Shown: positions 41,051 to 49,738 of the stretch, in pieces
Position numbering within the stretch: the stretch's first letter is position 1
Layout: each line of letters opens with the position of its first letter
Origin: Hahella sp. KA22
GTDB taxonomy: Bacteria > Pseudomonadota > Gammaproteobacteria > Pseudomonadales > Oleiphilaceae
Direction: 5' to 3'
DNA length: 64,000 bases
NCBI RefSeq assembly: GCF_004135205.1
Contig: NZ_CP035490.1
Coordinates: 6,129,501-6,193,500 of the forward strand
Notes under the pieces: generated by a model
Databases searched by the model: none
Told to the model about the DNA's origin: nothing
Seen by the model: only the letters and a program-made list of their open reading frames with translations
Translations under genes and position numbers: made by a program

Positions 41051-43015
41051 TCACTCCCGCGCCAAAGCTTCAATCGGATCAAGCCGGGCCGCATTTCGCG
41101 CAGGCAAAAAGCCGAACAGCACGCCAATCAGGGAGGAGCAGACCACCGCCGAGACAATCGCCGTGACGGAAAATGACATTTGCATATCCTGCACCAGCAA
41201 CGAGAACAGGCCGCCCACGCCAAAAGACAGCAAAATACCAATGCCGCCGCCGATCAGACATACCATCACCGCTTCAATCAGGAACTGTTGCAATATATCG
41301 CTCTGCCGGGCGCCAACCGCCATACGAATGCCAATCTCGCGAGTGCGCTCGGTGACGGAAACCAGCATGATATTCATGACGCCGATGCCGCCGACAATCA
41401 AGGAAATGACCGCGATGGAGGACACCAATAAGGTCAGGGTCGTGGTGGTTTTCTCAACCGCCTTCAAAATACTGTCAGTGCTGAACGTGAAAAAGTCCTT
41501 CACGCCATGGCGTACGGTCAACAGGCGAATGATGCCTTGTTCCGCCACCGCGCTGGAAAGCCCATCCGGCGTGCGAACAATAATGGAGCTGAAATTCTGT
41601 CGGCCAATCAGACGAGTCGTCGCGGAACTGTATGGCATCCACACTGACAGATTGCCGCCGCCTCCGAACATATCGCTTTTATCCTCCGCCACACCGATCA
41701 CGGTCCAGGGCGAGGCGCCGATTAAAATCACTTTTCCTATGGGATCATCACTGCCGGCGAACAGTTTCTTGCGGGTGTTGTTGTCGATCACCACTACCTG
41801 CGCCTGCGTGCGAACATCTTCCCGCAGCAGAGGCCGGCCTTCCGCAACGACCAGCCCTTTCACCCGGAAATACTGCTCACCGACGGCATTGACGTTCACA
41901 TTGACGGCGACATTGCGGTAGCGCAATTGCTGGCTGTTGGCGATGCTGGGGGTGACGCTGTCGACAAAAGGCTGCGCCTGCAACGCTTCCACGTCAGCGG
42001 CGACCAGCGTATCAATGGCGGCGGCTCGCTCATCTCCCCAGTCTTTGCCTGGAAAAATCTCGATCGTGTTGACGCCGATGGAATTGATGTCGCTGATGAC
42101 TTTCTGCTTGGCGCCTTCGCCGATGGCGACAATACTCACGACAGCGGTGATGCCGATAATGATGCCGAGCATGGTCAGCAGCGTTCGCAACCTGTGAGAG
42201 GTCATAGCGACCCACGCCATTTTGAAGGCTTCCGAGAAACGCCCCAGCCAGGCGCCTCTCGCTTCTTTGCGGCCCACCGCCGAAGCAGCATCCGTCGCAG
42301 TCGACGCGGACGTTTCCATTTCCGAAGCAGGGTTCACCCGGTCGGCGATAATTTCGCCGTCCTGAATCTCAATGATGCGTTCCGCTTTCGCCGCCACTTG
42401 CGGATCATGCGTCACGATAATGACGGTGTGCCCCTGCTGATGCAGCTCTCGCAACACCGTCATGACTTCCTGGCCACTGCGCGTATCCAACGCGCCAGTA
42501 GGCTCGTCCGCCAGAATGACTTCGCCGCCGTTCATCAGGGCTCGGGCGATGCTCACCCGCTGTTGCTGACCGCCGGAAAGTTGGCTGGGCTTATGCTCGC
42601 AACGCTCTTCCAGTCCCAGGCGCGACAACAACATATGCGCCCGCTCCCGTCGCGAGCTTTTAGAAACGCCGGCGTACACCGCCGCCAGTTCCGCATTGCC
42701 CAGCGCATCCAGATGGGACAATAGATGATAGCGCTGAAAAATAAACCCGAAGTGATTGCGGCGCAGCGCCGCCAGTTCGTCGTCATCCAGCTCCCGGGTT
42801 TCACGGCCGCTGATTCTGTAGCTGCCGCTGCTGGGGCGATCCAGGCATCCCAGGATATTCATGAGCGTGGACTTTCCAGAGCCCGACGTCCCCATAATAG
42901 CGACCATTTCCCCCGGATAAATTTTCAGGTCGATGTTCTTAAGCACTGCGACCTGTTGCTCCCCTGCCTGGAAAATCCTGTTCAGGGCGCTGATTTCAAT
43001 CAAAGGTTCCTTCAT
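41051..43015 (-). CDS. macB: MacB-type ABC transporter (ATP-binding plus permease)
   Basis: Inner-membrane mechanotransmission ABC protein. 654 residues: N-terminal ATPase with Walker A GTSGSGKST (42-50), signature LSGGQQQRVSIARAL, and VILADEPTGALD; then a membrane part with one helix (about 275-300), a periplasmic MacB_PCD domain, and three C-terminal helices with the FtsX motif SVTERTREIGIRMAVGARQ. E. coli MacB exports macrolides and enterotoxin STII; the substrate here is unknown. Starts 9 bases after macA. Confidence 0.93.
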   Translation of the reverse strand: MKEPLIEISALNRIFQAGEQQVAVLKNIDLKIYPGEMVAIMGTSGSGKSTLMNILGCLDRPSSGSYRISGRETRELDDDELAALRRNHFGFIFQRYHLLSHLDALGNAELAAVYAGVSKSSRRERAHMLLSRLGLEERCEHKPSQLSGGQQQRVSIARALMNGGEVILADEPTGALDTRSGQEVMTVLRELHQQGHTVIIVTHDPQVAAKAERIIEIQDGEIIADRVNPASEMETSASTATDAASAVGRKEARGAWLGRFSEAFKMAWVAMTSHRLRTLLTMLGIIIGITAVVSIVAIGEGAKQKVISDINSIGVNTIEIFPGKDWGDERAAAIDTLVAADVEALQAQPFVDSVTPSIANSQQLRYRNVAVNVNVNAVGEQYFRVKGLVVAEGRPLLREDVRTQAQVVVIDNNTRKKLFAGSDDPIGKVILIGASPWTVIGVAEDKSDMFGGGGNLSVWMPYSSATTRLIGRQNFSSIIVRTPDGLSSAVAEQGIIRLLTVRHGVKDFFTFSTDSILKAVEKTTTTLTLLVSSIAVISLIVGGIGVMNIMLVSVTERTREIGIRMAVGARQSDILQQFLIEAVMVCLIGGGIGILLSFGVGGLFSLLVQDMQMSFSVTAIVSAVVCSSLIGVLFGFLPARNAARLDPIEALARE

Positions 43016-43024
43016 ACGGCGACA

Positions 43025-44203
43025 TCAGCCCCCAATTACGACAGAGGCTTCACCATCAGCCGGAACCGACAGGCTGTCGCCGAGGATCACATTGTCGCCA
43101 TCATTCAGGCCAGACAGCACTTGCACATATACGTTGTCGCGGATGCCGGTTTCAATCGTTCTGTCTTCCGGCTGGCCGTTCACCAGCACACGTACTTTAT
43201 GTTGCGCGCCGCTGATCTCTTGATCGGGATCTAACGCCGAAATGGGAATGCTCAGCGTTTGTGGCTGCCTGTTAATAATGATGGACACTTGCGCCGTCAT
43301 GGCTACTCGCAGGGAGTAATCAGGATTGGGCGCGTCCAACACGCCACTGTAGTAGACGGCGGTGGTGGAATTACTGACGGAGCCGTTATCGGAAATATTG
43401 TCCGGGGCCAGCTTGATGGTGCGCAGGACGCCATTATATTGACGATCTGGATCGCCCAGAACCGTGAAGTTCGCTTCCTGACCGGACTTCACTTTGGTGA
43501 CGTCCGCCTCGGATATTTGCGCCTTCACCGTCATCGTATCCAGGTTGGCGAGAATCAGCAGCGTCGGCGCCTCCTGGGTCGATACCAGGGTCTGTCCCTG
43601 CTCGAATTTAGTGGCGATCACCACGCCGTCCATCGGCGCCACGATCTTGGTGAATCCGAGATTAGCCTTCGCGGTTTCAACCTGGATTTCCGCCTGACTG
43701 ATCTGGGCCTCCAGCGCTTCAATGTCGGCCTTCGCGCTTTCCAGCTGGGCGCGTGCGTTTTCCAGTTCGGACACGGACGACGCCGCCTGCGCGTTCATTT
43801 CACGCTGGCGTTTAAACTCCAGCTCGTAGTAACGCAGCATGGCCTCACGGGCGCGCCGCGACGCCTTGGCGTTTTTCAATTCCGCCATGGCGCGGTTCAA
43901 CTCATTACGCTGCAAAACCGGATCGATTTCCGCCAGCAGTTGACCTTTGGTCACTCTATCGCCGACGGACACATTCATTGACTTCAACTGTCCGGTAACC
44001 TGAGCGCCCACCGCCACTTGCTTGGCGCCTTCCAGGACGCCGGTGGCCAGCACCGTTTGCTCTATATCCCGCTTTTCCACAGGGGCAGTGACGTATTCAA
44101 CGGGCTCAGGCTCGAACCAACTCTGGGCGTTCCAGCCGACAGCGGCCAAAACAACAAAAATGACCACTCCCACCACAGCAGGACGACGCGTTTTCTTTGC
44201 CAT
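43025..44203 (-). CDS. macA: MacA-type periplasmic adaptor (membrane fusion protein)
   Basis: Links MacB to the outer membrane duct. 392 residues with an N-terminal membrane anchor (RRPAVVGVVIFVVLAAVGW), a lipoyl half-motif (GVLEGAKQVAVGAQVTGQLKSMNVSVGDRVTKGQLLAEID), a long coiled-coil hairpin (about 95-185), the second lipoyl half (VAPMDGVVIATKFEQGQTL), and beta-barrel and MP domains. First gene of the exporter operon; its promoter must lie in 44204-44420, where no clear box is seen. Confidence 0.92.
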   Translation of the reverse strand: MAKKTRRPAVVGVVIFVVLAAVGWNAQSWFEPEPVEYVTAPVEKRDIEQTVLATGVLEGAKQVAVGAQVTGQLKSMNVSVGDRVTKGQLLAEIDPVLQRNELNRAMAELKNAKASRRAREAMLRYYELEFKRQREMNAQAASSVSELENARAQLESAKADIEALEAQISQAEIQVETAKANLGFTKIVAPMDGVVIATKFEQGQTLVSTQEAPTLLILANLDTMTVKAQISEADVTKVKSGQEANFTVLGDPDRQYNGVLRTIKLAPDNISDNGSVSNSTTAVYYSGVLDAPNPDYSLRVAMTAQVSIIINRQPQTLSIPISALDPDQEISGAQHKVRVLVNGQPEDRTIETGIRDNVYVQVLSGLNDGDNVILGDSLSVPADGEASVVIGG

Positions 44204-44515
44204 GCGAATTACACAAGAAGTTAATTAATGAACACAGATATGTTGAAGTCGCCGTGAACCCGGTATCCGCCAGGGGCGACGTTGATCTGAGGGGTTGCTC
44301 CAAAGTAGAGCACTCTAGCGAATTTTGCCTAGGACTTCTAACAAAAACACAAAACATGGACAAGCTTTATGAAAACCGCAATGCGCCGGTCATCAAAGCT
44401 CAACACCGCTGTAAAAATCATAAAAAAAGGGGCGCAAAATTGCGCCCCGGAAAATAGCCCGGACTTAAATACCGGACCCTCTCATGCATTCATGAATAAC
44501 GTAGCGAGTACGTAA
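44204..44515. other. Intergenic region between macA and the elicitor gene
   Basis: 312 bases without a convincing gene. On the minus strand it holds the terminator of the elicitor gene (44422-44448) and then the macA promoter region. The short plus-strand frames here start inside macA and lack a credible ribosome site. Confidence 0.5.
44422..44448 (-). terminator. Terminator after the elicitor gene
   Basis: GGGGCGCA (44429-44436) pairs with TGCGCCCC (44441-44448). The minus strand continues with seven T. Strong intrinsic terminator, about 70 bases past the stop. Confidence 0.87.
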
Positions 44516-46360
44516 TTACTCCGCAGACCAGTTGAACAGTTGTTCAACGATAGTGGTCAGAGGCTGGCTGTAACCTGCCGCATTTTTCGCGTTGGTTTTC
44601 CAGCTGGAAGGAATAGGTTGTCCTTTCGTCCAGCCAGAGCCGCCCTGGGTGTATTGAATGTTCAGGTTGTAGTTGGAACTGTTGTTGTAGCCTTTAACGC
44701 CAACGTAGTAAGTTCCAGCTTCGTTTGCAGAACACTCCTCGCTAGAGCCTTCCAGGTATGGACGGCACTGATAGGCGGTATCGCTTGGCTGAGCGCCTTT
44801 GTTCACGTACAGGTCGGCATCGCTGTCGCCAGTCATGGTGACTTTGAAGGAGCCAGTAGTGGTGAACGGACCGTAGAACGCCCACTTGTTCTGCTCGATT
44901 ACGCCTGCTTTTTGCTCTGTCTTGGTCTCGCTGGTGGAGCCAGTCGGATTGTAGTAAGAGACAGCGTGCGCGCCAGGTCCAGGCGTCCACAGGAAGTCAG
45001 GGTGACGGTTGTTGTACCACTCGCCGCCGATGATGTCGCCGTTGGAATCCAACTCCAGGTCATATACGTAACGAACGGTGTAAGTACGGTCGTATGACGG
45101 ATAGTCTTTGTCTCTGTGAGTCGGGCTGGTTTCCACGATGTAAGTCAGCTTCATCTGAACGCCGACGACTTGCTTCGCTTCCTGAGCGCGATACTTGGAG
45201 AACTTGTCCTGGGTGTAGTCGCTCATGGCGATAACCGCTTCTTGCGCAGTGTTGTAGGAAGCGCCAGTTTGCGGGTTGAAGTAAGTATATTCGTACTTCA
45301 ATACTGGCTGGTTCCATACTTCATAGTCGAATGTCGCGTCGATAACGAAGCTGCGCTTGCTTACGCCAATCTGGTTGACCACCGCTTTGTGCCAACTGCC
45401 TGGGTTGCTGTCGAAACAGGCTTGATCCAGGATACGGCCGTTTTCATCTTTGCCGGGATCTTTGGAGTTACAACGTCCGCCGATGAAACGTACGCCTGGA
45501 GACGCTTCCGCCCACAACAATGTACCCAACGCTTTGATGTCGGATGGGAAGAACTTGATGTCCTTGCCTTCTGCCGACTTAACAGTGATGGAGCTGGAAG
45601 GACGCGGCAACATATAGGCGGCAGGCGCCCAACCGTGACACAGCCCCATCCAAGCTTCAACGGAACCGTAACGATCCCAGTAGCCTTTACCGGACTCCCA
45701 CATTTTCTGAGTCAGGGTGAAGTTGGAGTCGCCCACCAGCAAGTCGTACTTTTCAGACGGAGACAGGTTATCGATTTCGCCTGCGTCGATATATTCTTGC
45801 GGCTTGTGAGTGCTGGTGGCGAAAATCCAGTGGTCGTACCAGTTGGACGGCCAGGATTCACTCAGTTTGGGATCGGCGTAGCGAATGCCCAGCGCGCCTT
45901 TGTAAAGACCCCAGTAGTCATCGGACCAAGGCTGGCTGGCCAGGGAGGCTTTAGTCAGGTTCGCGTTGTCCATTGCGTGAACGTTGCCGATCAGTTGATC
46001 GCCATTGTCCACCAGACGCGCAGCATTGTCGTTGCTGAGCTCCATGGAGCGCATCATCATGAAGCCATTGCTGCGGGAGCCATTCAACAAGTCTCTGCGC
46101 AGTTCATCCTTATCTTCTACGAAGTCGCCGGAGAGAATTGCTTCGTCGCTGAATACTGGCATAGCCAGATCGCCGTTGGCGGCTTCTTTGACAGGCACTT
46201 CGTCCATGACTGCGGCAGGGTTGGCGTGGAAACGCTCCAGATAGTCGCGAACGTATTGCGCGTCCTGACCGGAAACGTCGGCCAAGGTGACGGCCGAGAC
46301 GCTCAGCGCCAGAGTGGAGACAGAAAATGTAATAGCCCGTTTAAGCGTGTTTTTGTTCAC
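44516..46360 (-). CDS. Secreted transglutaminase elicitor-like protein with PPC domain
   Basis: 614 residues, exported (signal about 1-27, ending VTLADV). The middle carries the transglutaminase-elicitor pattern known from Phytophthora GP42 and marine bacteria: LSPSEKYDLLVGD followed by EAWMGLCHGWAPAAYMLPRP, giving nucleophile Cys241, with His324 in GSWHKAVVNQ and Asp341 in VIDATFDYEVW as the likely triad. A C-terminal PPC domain (about 485-570: MTGDSDADLYVNKGAQPS, YYVGVKGYNNSSNYNLNI), common on secreted enzymes and often removed, includes a cysteine pair. Probably a calcium-dependent protein cross-linking enzyme secreted by type II; the reaction is inferred from the family. Single gene with its own terminator. 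Confidence 0.82.
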   Translation of the reverse strand: MNKNTLKRAITFSVSTLALSVSAVTLADVSGQDAQYVRDYLERFHANPAAVMDEVPVKEAANGDLAMPVFSDEAILSGDFVEDKDELRRDLLNGSRSNGFMMMRSMELSNDNAARLVDNGDQLIGNVHAMDNANLTKASLASQPWSDDYWGLYKGALGIRYADPKLSESWPSNWYDHWIFATSTHKPQEYIDAGEIDNLSPSEKYDLLVGDSNFTLTQKMWESGKGYWDRYGSVEAWMGLCHGWAPAAYMLPRPSSSITVKSAEGKDIKFFPSDIKALGTLLWAEASPGVRFIGGRCNSKDPGKDENGRILDQACFDSNPGSWHKAVVNQIGVSKRSFVIDATFDYEVWNQPVLKYEYTYFNPQTGASYNTAQEAVIAMSDYTQDKFSKYRAQEAKQVVGVQMKLTYIVETSPTHRDKDYPSYDRTYTVRYVYDLELDSNGDIIGGEWYNNRHPDFLWTPGPGAHAVSYYNPTGSTSETKTEQKAGVIEQNKWAFYGPFTTTGSFKVTMTGDSDADLYVNKGAQPSDTAYQCRPYLEGSSEECSANEAGTYYVGVKGYNNSSNYNLNIQYTQGGSGWTKGQPIPSSWKTNAKNAAGYSQPLTTIVEQLFNWSAE

Positions 46361-47229
46361 GGTTATAACTCCTTTTAACCTAAATAAATCAGTATTTATA
46401 TCTTTCCGTTTAACTGTTCAGATATTGTGCGTAGCCATTTTTTATATGTATAAAAGGCGGGGATCAGGCATATACATCCACTTATAAATATAAGCCTATG
46501 CCAGACCAAACAACGTATCTCCTTATATGCGGATCGTTCCATATCCTTTTACCGGCTAGGTTAGCCGGGCGGCAATCTATCAGGATTAGGCCATTTGGTC
46601 AAGCGTTTGAAACACCGCATCTCACGCCATCAAAAATTCACGTAATTACTTGAAAAATATCAACAAAATTAAAAGCCACCTATTTTCTTCGTGCAAAAAA
46701 AGAGCTGCGACATCATTGTTTTGAGTTAAGTCAATACAACGGACTTAATACTCTATTCCAAAAAATCACAGCCATTTTTTATGAATACCTTTTCATGGCT
46801 ACAATCCCCTAAAAGGCGAGGCCATTTTAATACCCGCGCATTATATTAATATCGGTACGGAATACTGTTGACGCAGATTTAATTTGATTGGAGTCAATAA
46901 GTTTGTAGGTGAATCCCGTAATACGAAACATTTGAGAAGCAGCTTGTGGTCTATTCGAACGAAGTTTTATCAAACGTGCTTCGGGGTAAGTTCGAGCGTT
47001 TACTTCTAAACGAGAGTATTCGGTTATGGCCAAGGAAGCCGCTCTGAGCGAATATGCTGAATGAAAAGGTTGTCAGCGCCGTTAAGTCCGTTTTAATCCT
47101 ATGCTGCCCCCTCTTCCCTGCCCGTTTGACGCTTCACCATATCGATACAATACTTTAAGCAATTACTGCCGGCGCCGCAGATATCCTGGCCTTGCGTCGG
47201 TGTTCGCCTTCTAAGCAGGTGGCGTTCTG
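46361..47229. other. Long AT-rich intergenic region
   Basis: About 870 bases between divergent genes and visibly AT-richer than the flanks. It must hold the promoters of both. I see a partial AGCCAT/ATGGCT dyad (46770-46800) and a 68-codon minus-strand frame from a TTG at 47033, with no family resemblance and no ribosome site; I do not call it a gene. A small RNA is possible but not supported. Confidence 0.4.
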
Positions 47230-48021
47230 ATGTTCAGATCAAAGACGTTGAAGTGGCGGAGCCTGCTCCTTACATTCTCACTCTTGGCGCAGTCAAGCCT
47301 GACCATTGCTGCGGACCCCGCCGCCGGGCTTCGGTTTATCACCGAAGAGTCGCCTCCCTATAACTACACCGAAAATGGCCAGCTCAAAGGAAGCTCCGTA
47401 GACTTGCTGGAAGCGGTGCTGCAAATTATCGGCTCAAAACAGACGCGCAAAGATATTCAGGTGCATCCTTGGGCGCGGGGATATCGCATGGTCTTGAATG
47501 AGCCCAATACTATGCTGTTCAGCACCCGTCGTAATCCAGACCGCGAAGACTTGTTCCGCTGGGTCGGCCCGGTCGCCACATCGCCGGTGGTGCTGATGGC
47601 GAGAAAACGTCGGGATTTTGAAGTAAAACAGTTATCGGACCTGGGCGACCTCTCCGTCGTCGCGGTCGCCAGCGATATGGGAGAGCAAGTGCTGGACGCC
47701 TACCATATTCCTAAAGATATCCGTCAGACTGTCTCGCATCCGGATATTGCCGCCCGCATGCTGATTTTTCGCCGCATCCACATGTGGTCCTATGGACAAA
47801 GAACCGCTCTGTGGCTGCTCAAACAACAAGGCGCCAAGGTGGAGGATTATGAACCGGTCTGGAGTTTTGGCTCGGCAGGCGACCTCTATTTCGCCTTCCA
47901 CAAAGACACGCCCGAGGAGACGATCCAACTCTTTCAGCATGTCCTGGATCAGCTGAAAAATGACCCTGGCGATGATGGACTTTCAACCTACGAAAGAGTG
48001 TTGAAGTCCTACGTCGAATAA
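47230..48021 (+). CDS. Orphan periplasmic solute-binding protein (SBP_bac_3 family)
   Basis: 263 residues with a signal peptide (to about SLTIAA). The fold is that of amino-acid-type binding proteins: LRFITEESPPYNYTENGQLKGSSVDLLEAVLQIIG at the start, HPWARGYRMVLNEPNTMLFSTRRNPDRE, and the hinge crossing at SPVVLMARK. No permease or ATPase gene is nearby, so it probably senses or scavenges rather than forming a transporter with neighbours. Ligand unknown. Confidence 0.82.
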   Translation: MFRSKTLKWRSLLLTFSLLAQSSLTIAADPAAGLRFITEESPPYNYTENGQLKGSSVDLLEAVLQIIGSKQTRKDIQVHPWARGYRMVLNEPNTMLFSTRRNPDREDLFRWVGPVATSPVVLMARKRRDFEVKQLSDLGDLSVVAVASDMGEQVLDAYHIPKDIRQTVSHPDIAARMLIFRRIHMWSYGQRTALWLLKQQGAKVEDYEPVWSFGSAGDLYFAFHKDTPEETIQLFQHVLDQLKNDPGDDGLSTYERVLKSYVE

Positions 48022-48356
48022 ACTTTTCCCGATACCGTCATGTCAGTGTAAAAAACATCCTGATCATAAAATACCAAAATCCGCGCAAGCCCTACGAAAT
48101 AAAGGGATTCCAGTGTTTTCCAAAGAGATATCCACAGGTTGTGTGGATATGTGAAAGGAGAAATCCGTACAAATTATGCAGGTTTCGCACAAAGGTTAGC
48201 CGAATGCGAACGCAGTCACCCGGCACTCAACGGTGATTGACTCCACACGCTCCAACCGATAGCTTAGCCAGACTAACGCTATTCGCCCCAGGCGGACCAA
48301 ACAAATCCGAAAGCGTATCGACTCCTGCCTCAACGCAGTCTGCTCAAAGGATGACA
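48022..48356. other. Intergenic region with an inverted repeat
   Basis: 335 bases before the beta-propeller gene. The only clear structure is ATATCCACA (48128-48136) inverted as TGTGGATAT (48142-48150) around GGTTG. Each arm is one base off the DnaA box TTATCCACA. A longer frame of the next gene covers 48237 onward but lacks a ribosome site. Confidence 0.45.
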
Positions 48357-49655
48357 ATGACAACTCAACACTGTTCACACAACAACCCGCACATTTGCGT
48401 CTGCCCGCATGTTTTCGACATGTCAGTTAAAAGCGGCGTTAAACGCTTTATCGGAGTTGGAGAGCAAGCGGAATATCTTTGTGCGGAATGCGCCAATGCG
48501 GAAAACTTTAAACATTGCTATTGGTGCGATGACTGCTTTGTGGCGGCGGACGCCAATTGTTATTGGTCGATAGCAGGCATGCTGGAAATCAAAAGGGAAC
48601 CGAAAGAATTCCATTTTACCCGGCGGGAAATTCATCTCGACTTACTAAACGGACGCACCCTTCTTGACCTTGAGCCGCTAAAGAACCATCCCACGGACGC
48701 CATTCTTTTCACCGACGATGGCGGATTGTGGCGCGTGAATCTCCAGAATGGCGAATCCGTCCAGGTCGCAACGTTGCCTGCTGAGCAGATCCATCCCACT
48801 GGGGCAATTACCCTGAAGATCAGTCCTGACAATCAGTTTCTGGCCATCACCTCTTTGCTATATCGGCATGCAGACGAAGGCTCTTCCAATAAAGGCTTAG
48901 TGCTGGACCTCAGCTCTGGCGAGATCCTCATGCAGCTTGACGCTGGCGACTACCATATGGAAGAAGCGGACTTCCCCGTTGCTTTTTCCGAACATGATGG
49001 GAAAACCTTATTAGTCTGCGCCACCGACTGGAATCAACTGGATATCTTCGACCCGAGAACGGGAGAATGCCTAACCCCACGCCATTCCGACAAGCCGCCA
49101 GAACATGATGAAGACGCTACCTTTATGAGTGAATGGAGCGGCGCCCTCGCTATCTCGCCGAACGGCCAACGCATCGCCACGATCGGCTGGGTATGGCACC
49201 CTGTTGGCGTCGCCTACAGCTGGGACTTGCAGCACTGGCTTAACCACAACCCCTGGGAACCGGACATCGGCGAATCCAAAGTCATGTACGCCAGCTGGGA
49301 TTACTTCTGGTCCGCACCCTTTTTCTGGATCGACGAAGACCGCATCTGTATTTGGGGATGCCAGGACCTGCATACCGACTACGACGTCCCCCTCGCCAGC
49401 GCCGCCATCTTCGACGTCAAAAGCGGCGACCAAATCAAATGGTTCGCCGGCCCCACCATAAACGCCTTCTACTACGACCAATACCTGTTCTCAACCACGG
49501 AAAAAGGCGACGCCATCACCATCTGGGACCTGGAAAGCGGCGCACTGCTATATGAATTTCCTTGCGACCTTCCTGTTAACTATCTGCCGGGAAGTAGAGA
49601 ATTTGTTTGTAATGAAGGCGATGGAGTGTTGGCGCTGTATGGGTGGAGTTTGTAG
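48357..49655 (+). CDS. Cys-rich N-terminus plus beta-propeller-like protein, function unknown
   Basis: 432 residues from the ATG at 48357, chosen because AAAGG sits 6 bases upstream; the frame opens earlier at 48237. The first 70 residues contain nine cysteines (6, 14, 16, 42, 45, 54, 57, 60, 68) including CAEC and CYWCDDC, which suggests a zinc-binding module. The rest is a repeat protein resembling WD40/quinoprotein propellers: VLDLSSGEILMQL, LDIFDPRTGECL, LAISPNGQRIATIG, AAIFDVKSGDQIKWF, ITIWDLESGALLYEF. No signal peptide, so cytoplasmic. No family recognised with confidence. Confidence 0.7.
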   Translation: MTTQHCSHNNPHICVCPHVFDMSVKSGVKRFIGVGEQAEYLCAECANAENFKHCYWCDDCFVAADANCYWSIAGMLEIKREPKEFHFTRREIHLDLLNGRTLLDLEPLKNHPTDAILFTDDGGLWRVNLQNGESVQVATLPAEQIHPTGAITLKISPDNQFLAITSLLYRHADEGSSNKGLVLDLSSGEILMQLDAGDYHMEEADFPVAFSEHDGKTLLVCATDWNQLDIFDPRTGECLTPRHSDKPPEHDEDATFMSEWSGALAISPNGQRIATIGWVWHPVGVAYSWDLQHWLNHNPWEPDIGESKVMYASWDYFWSAPFFWIDEDRICIWGCQDLHTDYDVPLASAAIFDVKSGDQIKWFAGPTINAFYYDQYLFSTTEKGDAITIWDLESGALLYEFPCDLPVNYLPGSREFVCNEGDGVLALYGWSL

Positions 49656-49738
49656 GCAATAAAATTAACAGTTTGTCGTTCGTTACACCTAACCTAAGTT
49701 TGCTACCTCAAATAGATTCTCAAAATTATTCGATCCAA

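Noticed and set aside
40953-41921. 322-codon plus-strand frame
   Set aside because: Antisense to macB and the outer membrane factor; low-complexity Thr/Pro/Ser composition.
45116-46378. 420-codon plus-strand frame
   Set aside because: Antisense to the elicitor-like gene, which has a signal peptide, catalytic residues and its own terminator. Shadow frame from codon bias.
46827-47033. 68-codon minus-strand frame in the long intergenic region
   Set aside because: TTG start, no ribosome site, no family likeness; left as non-coding.
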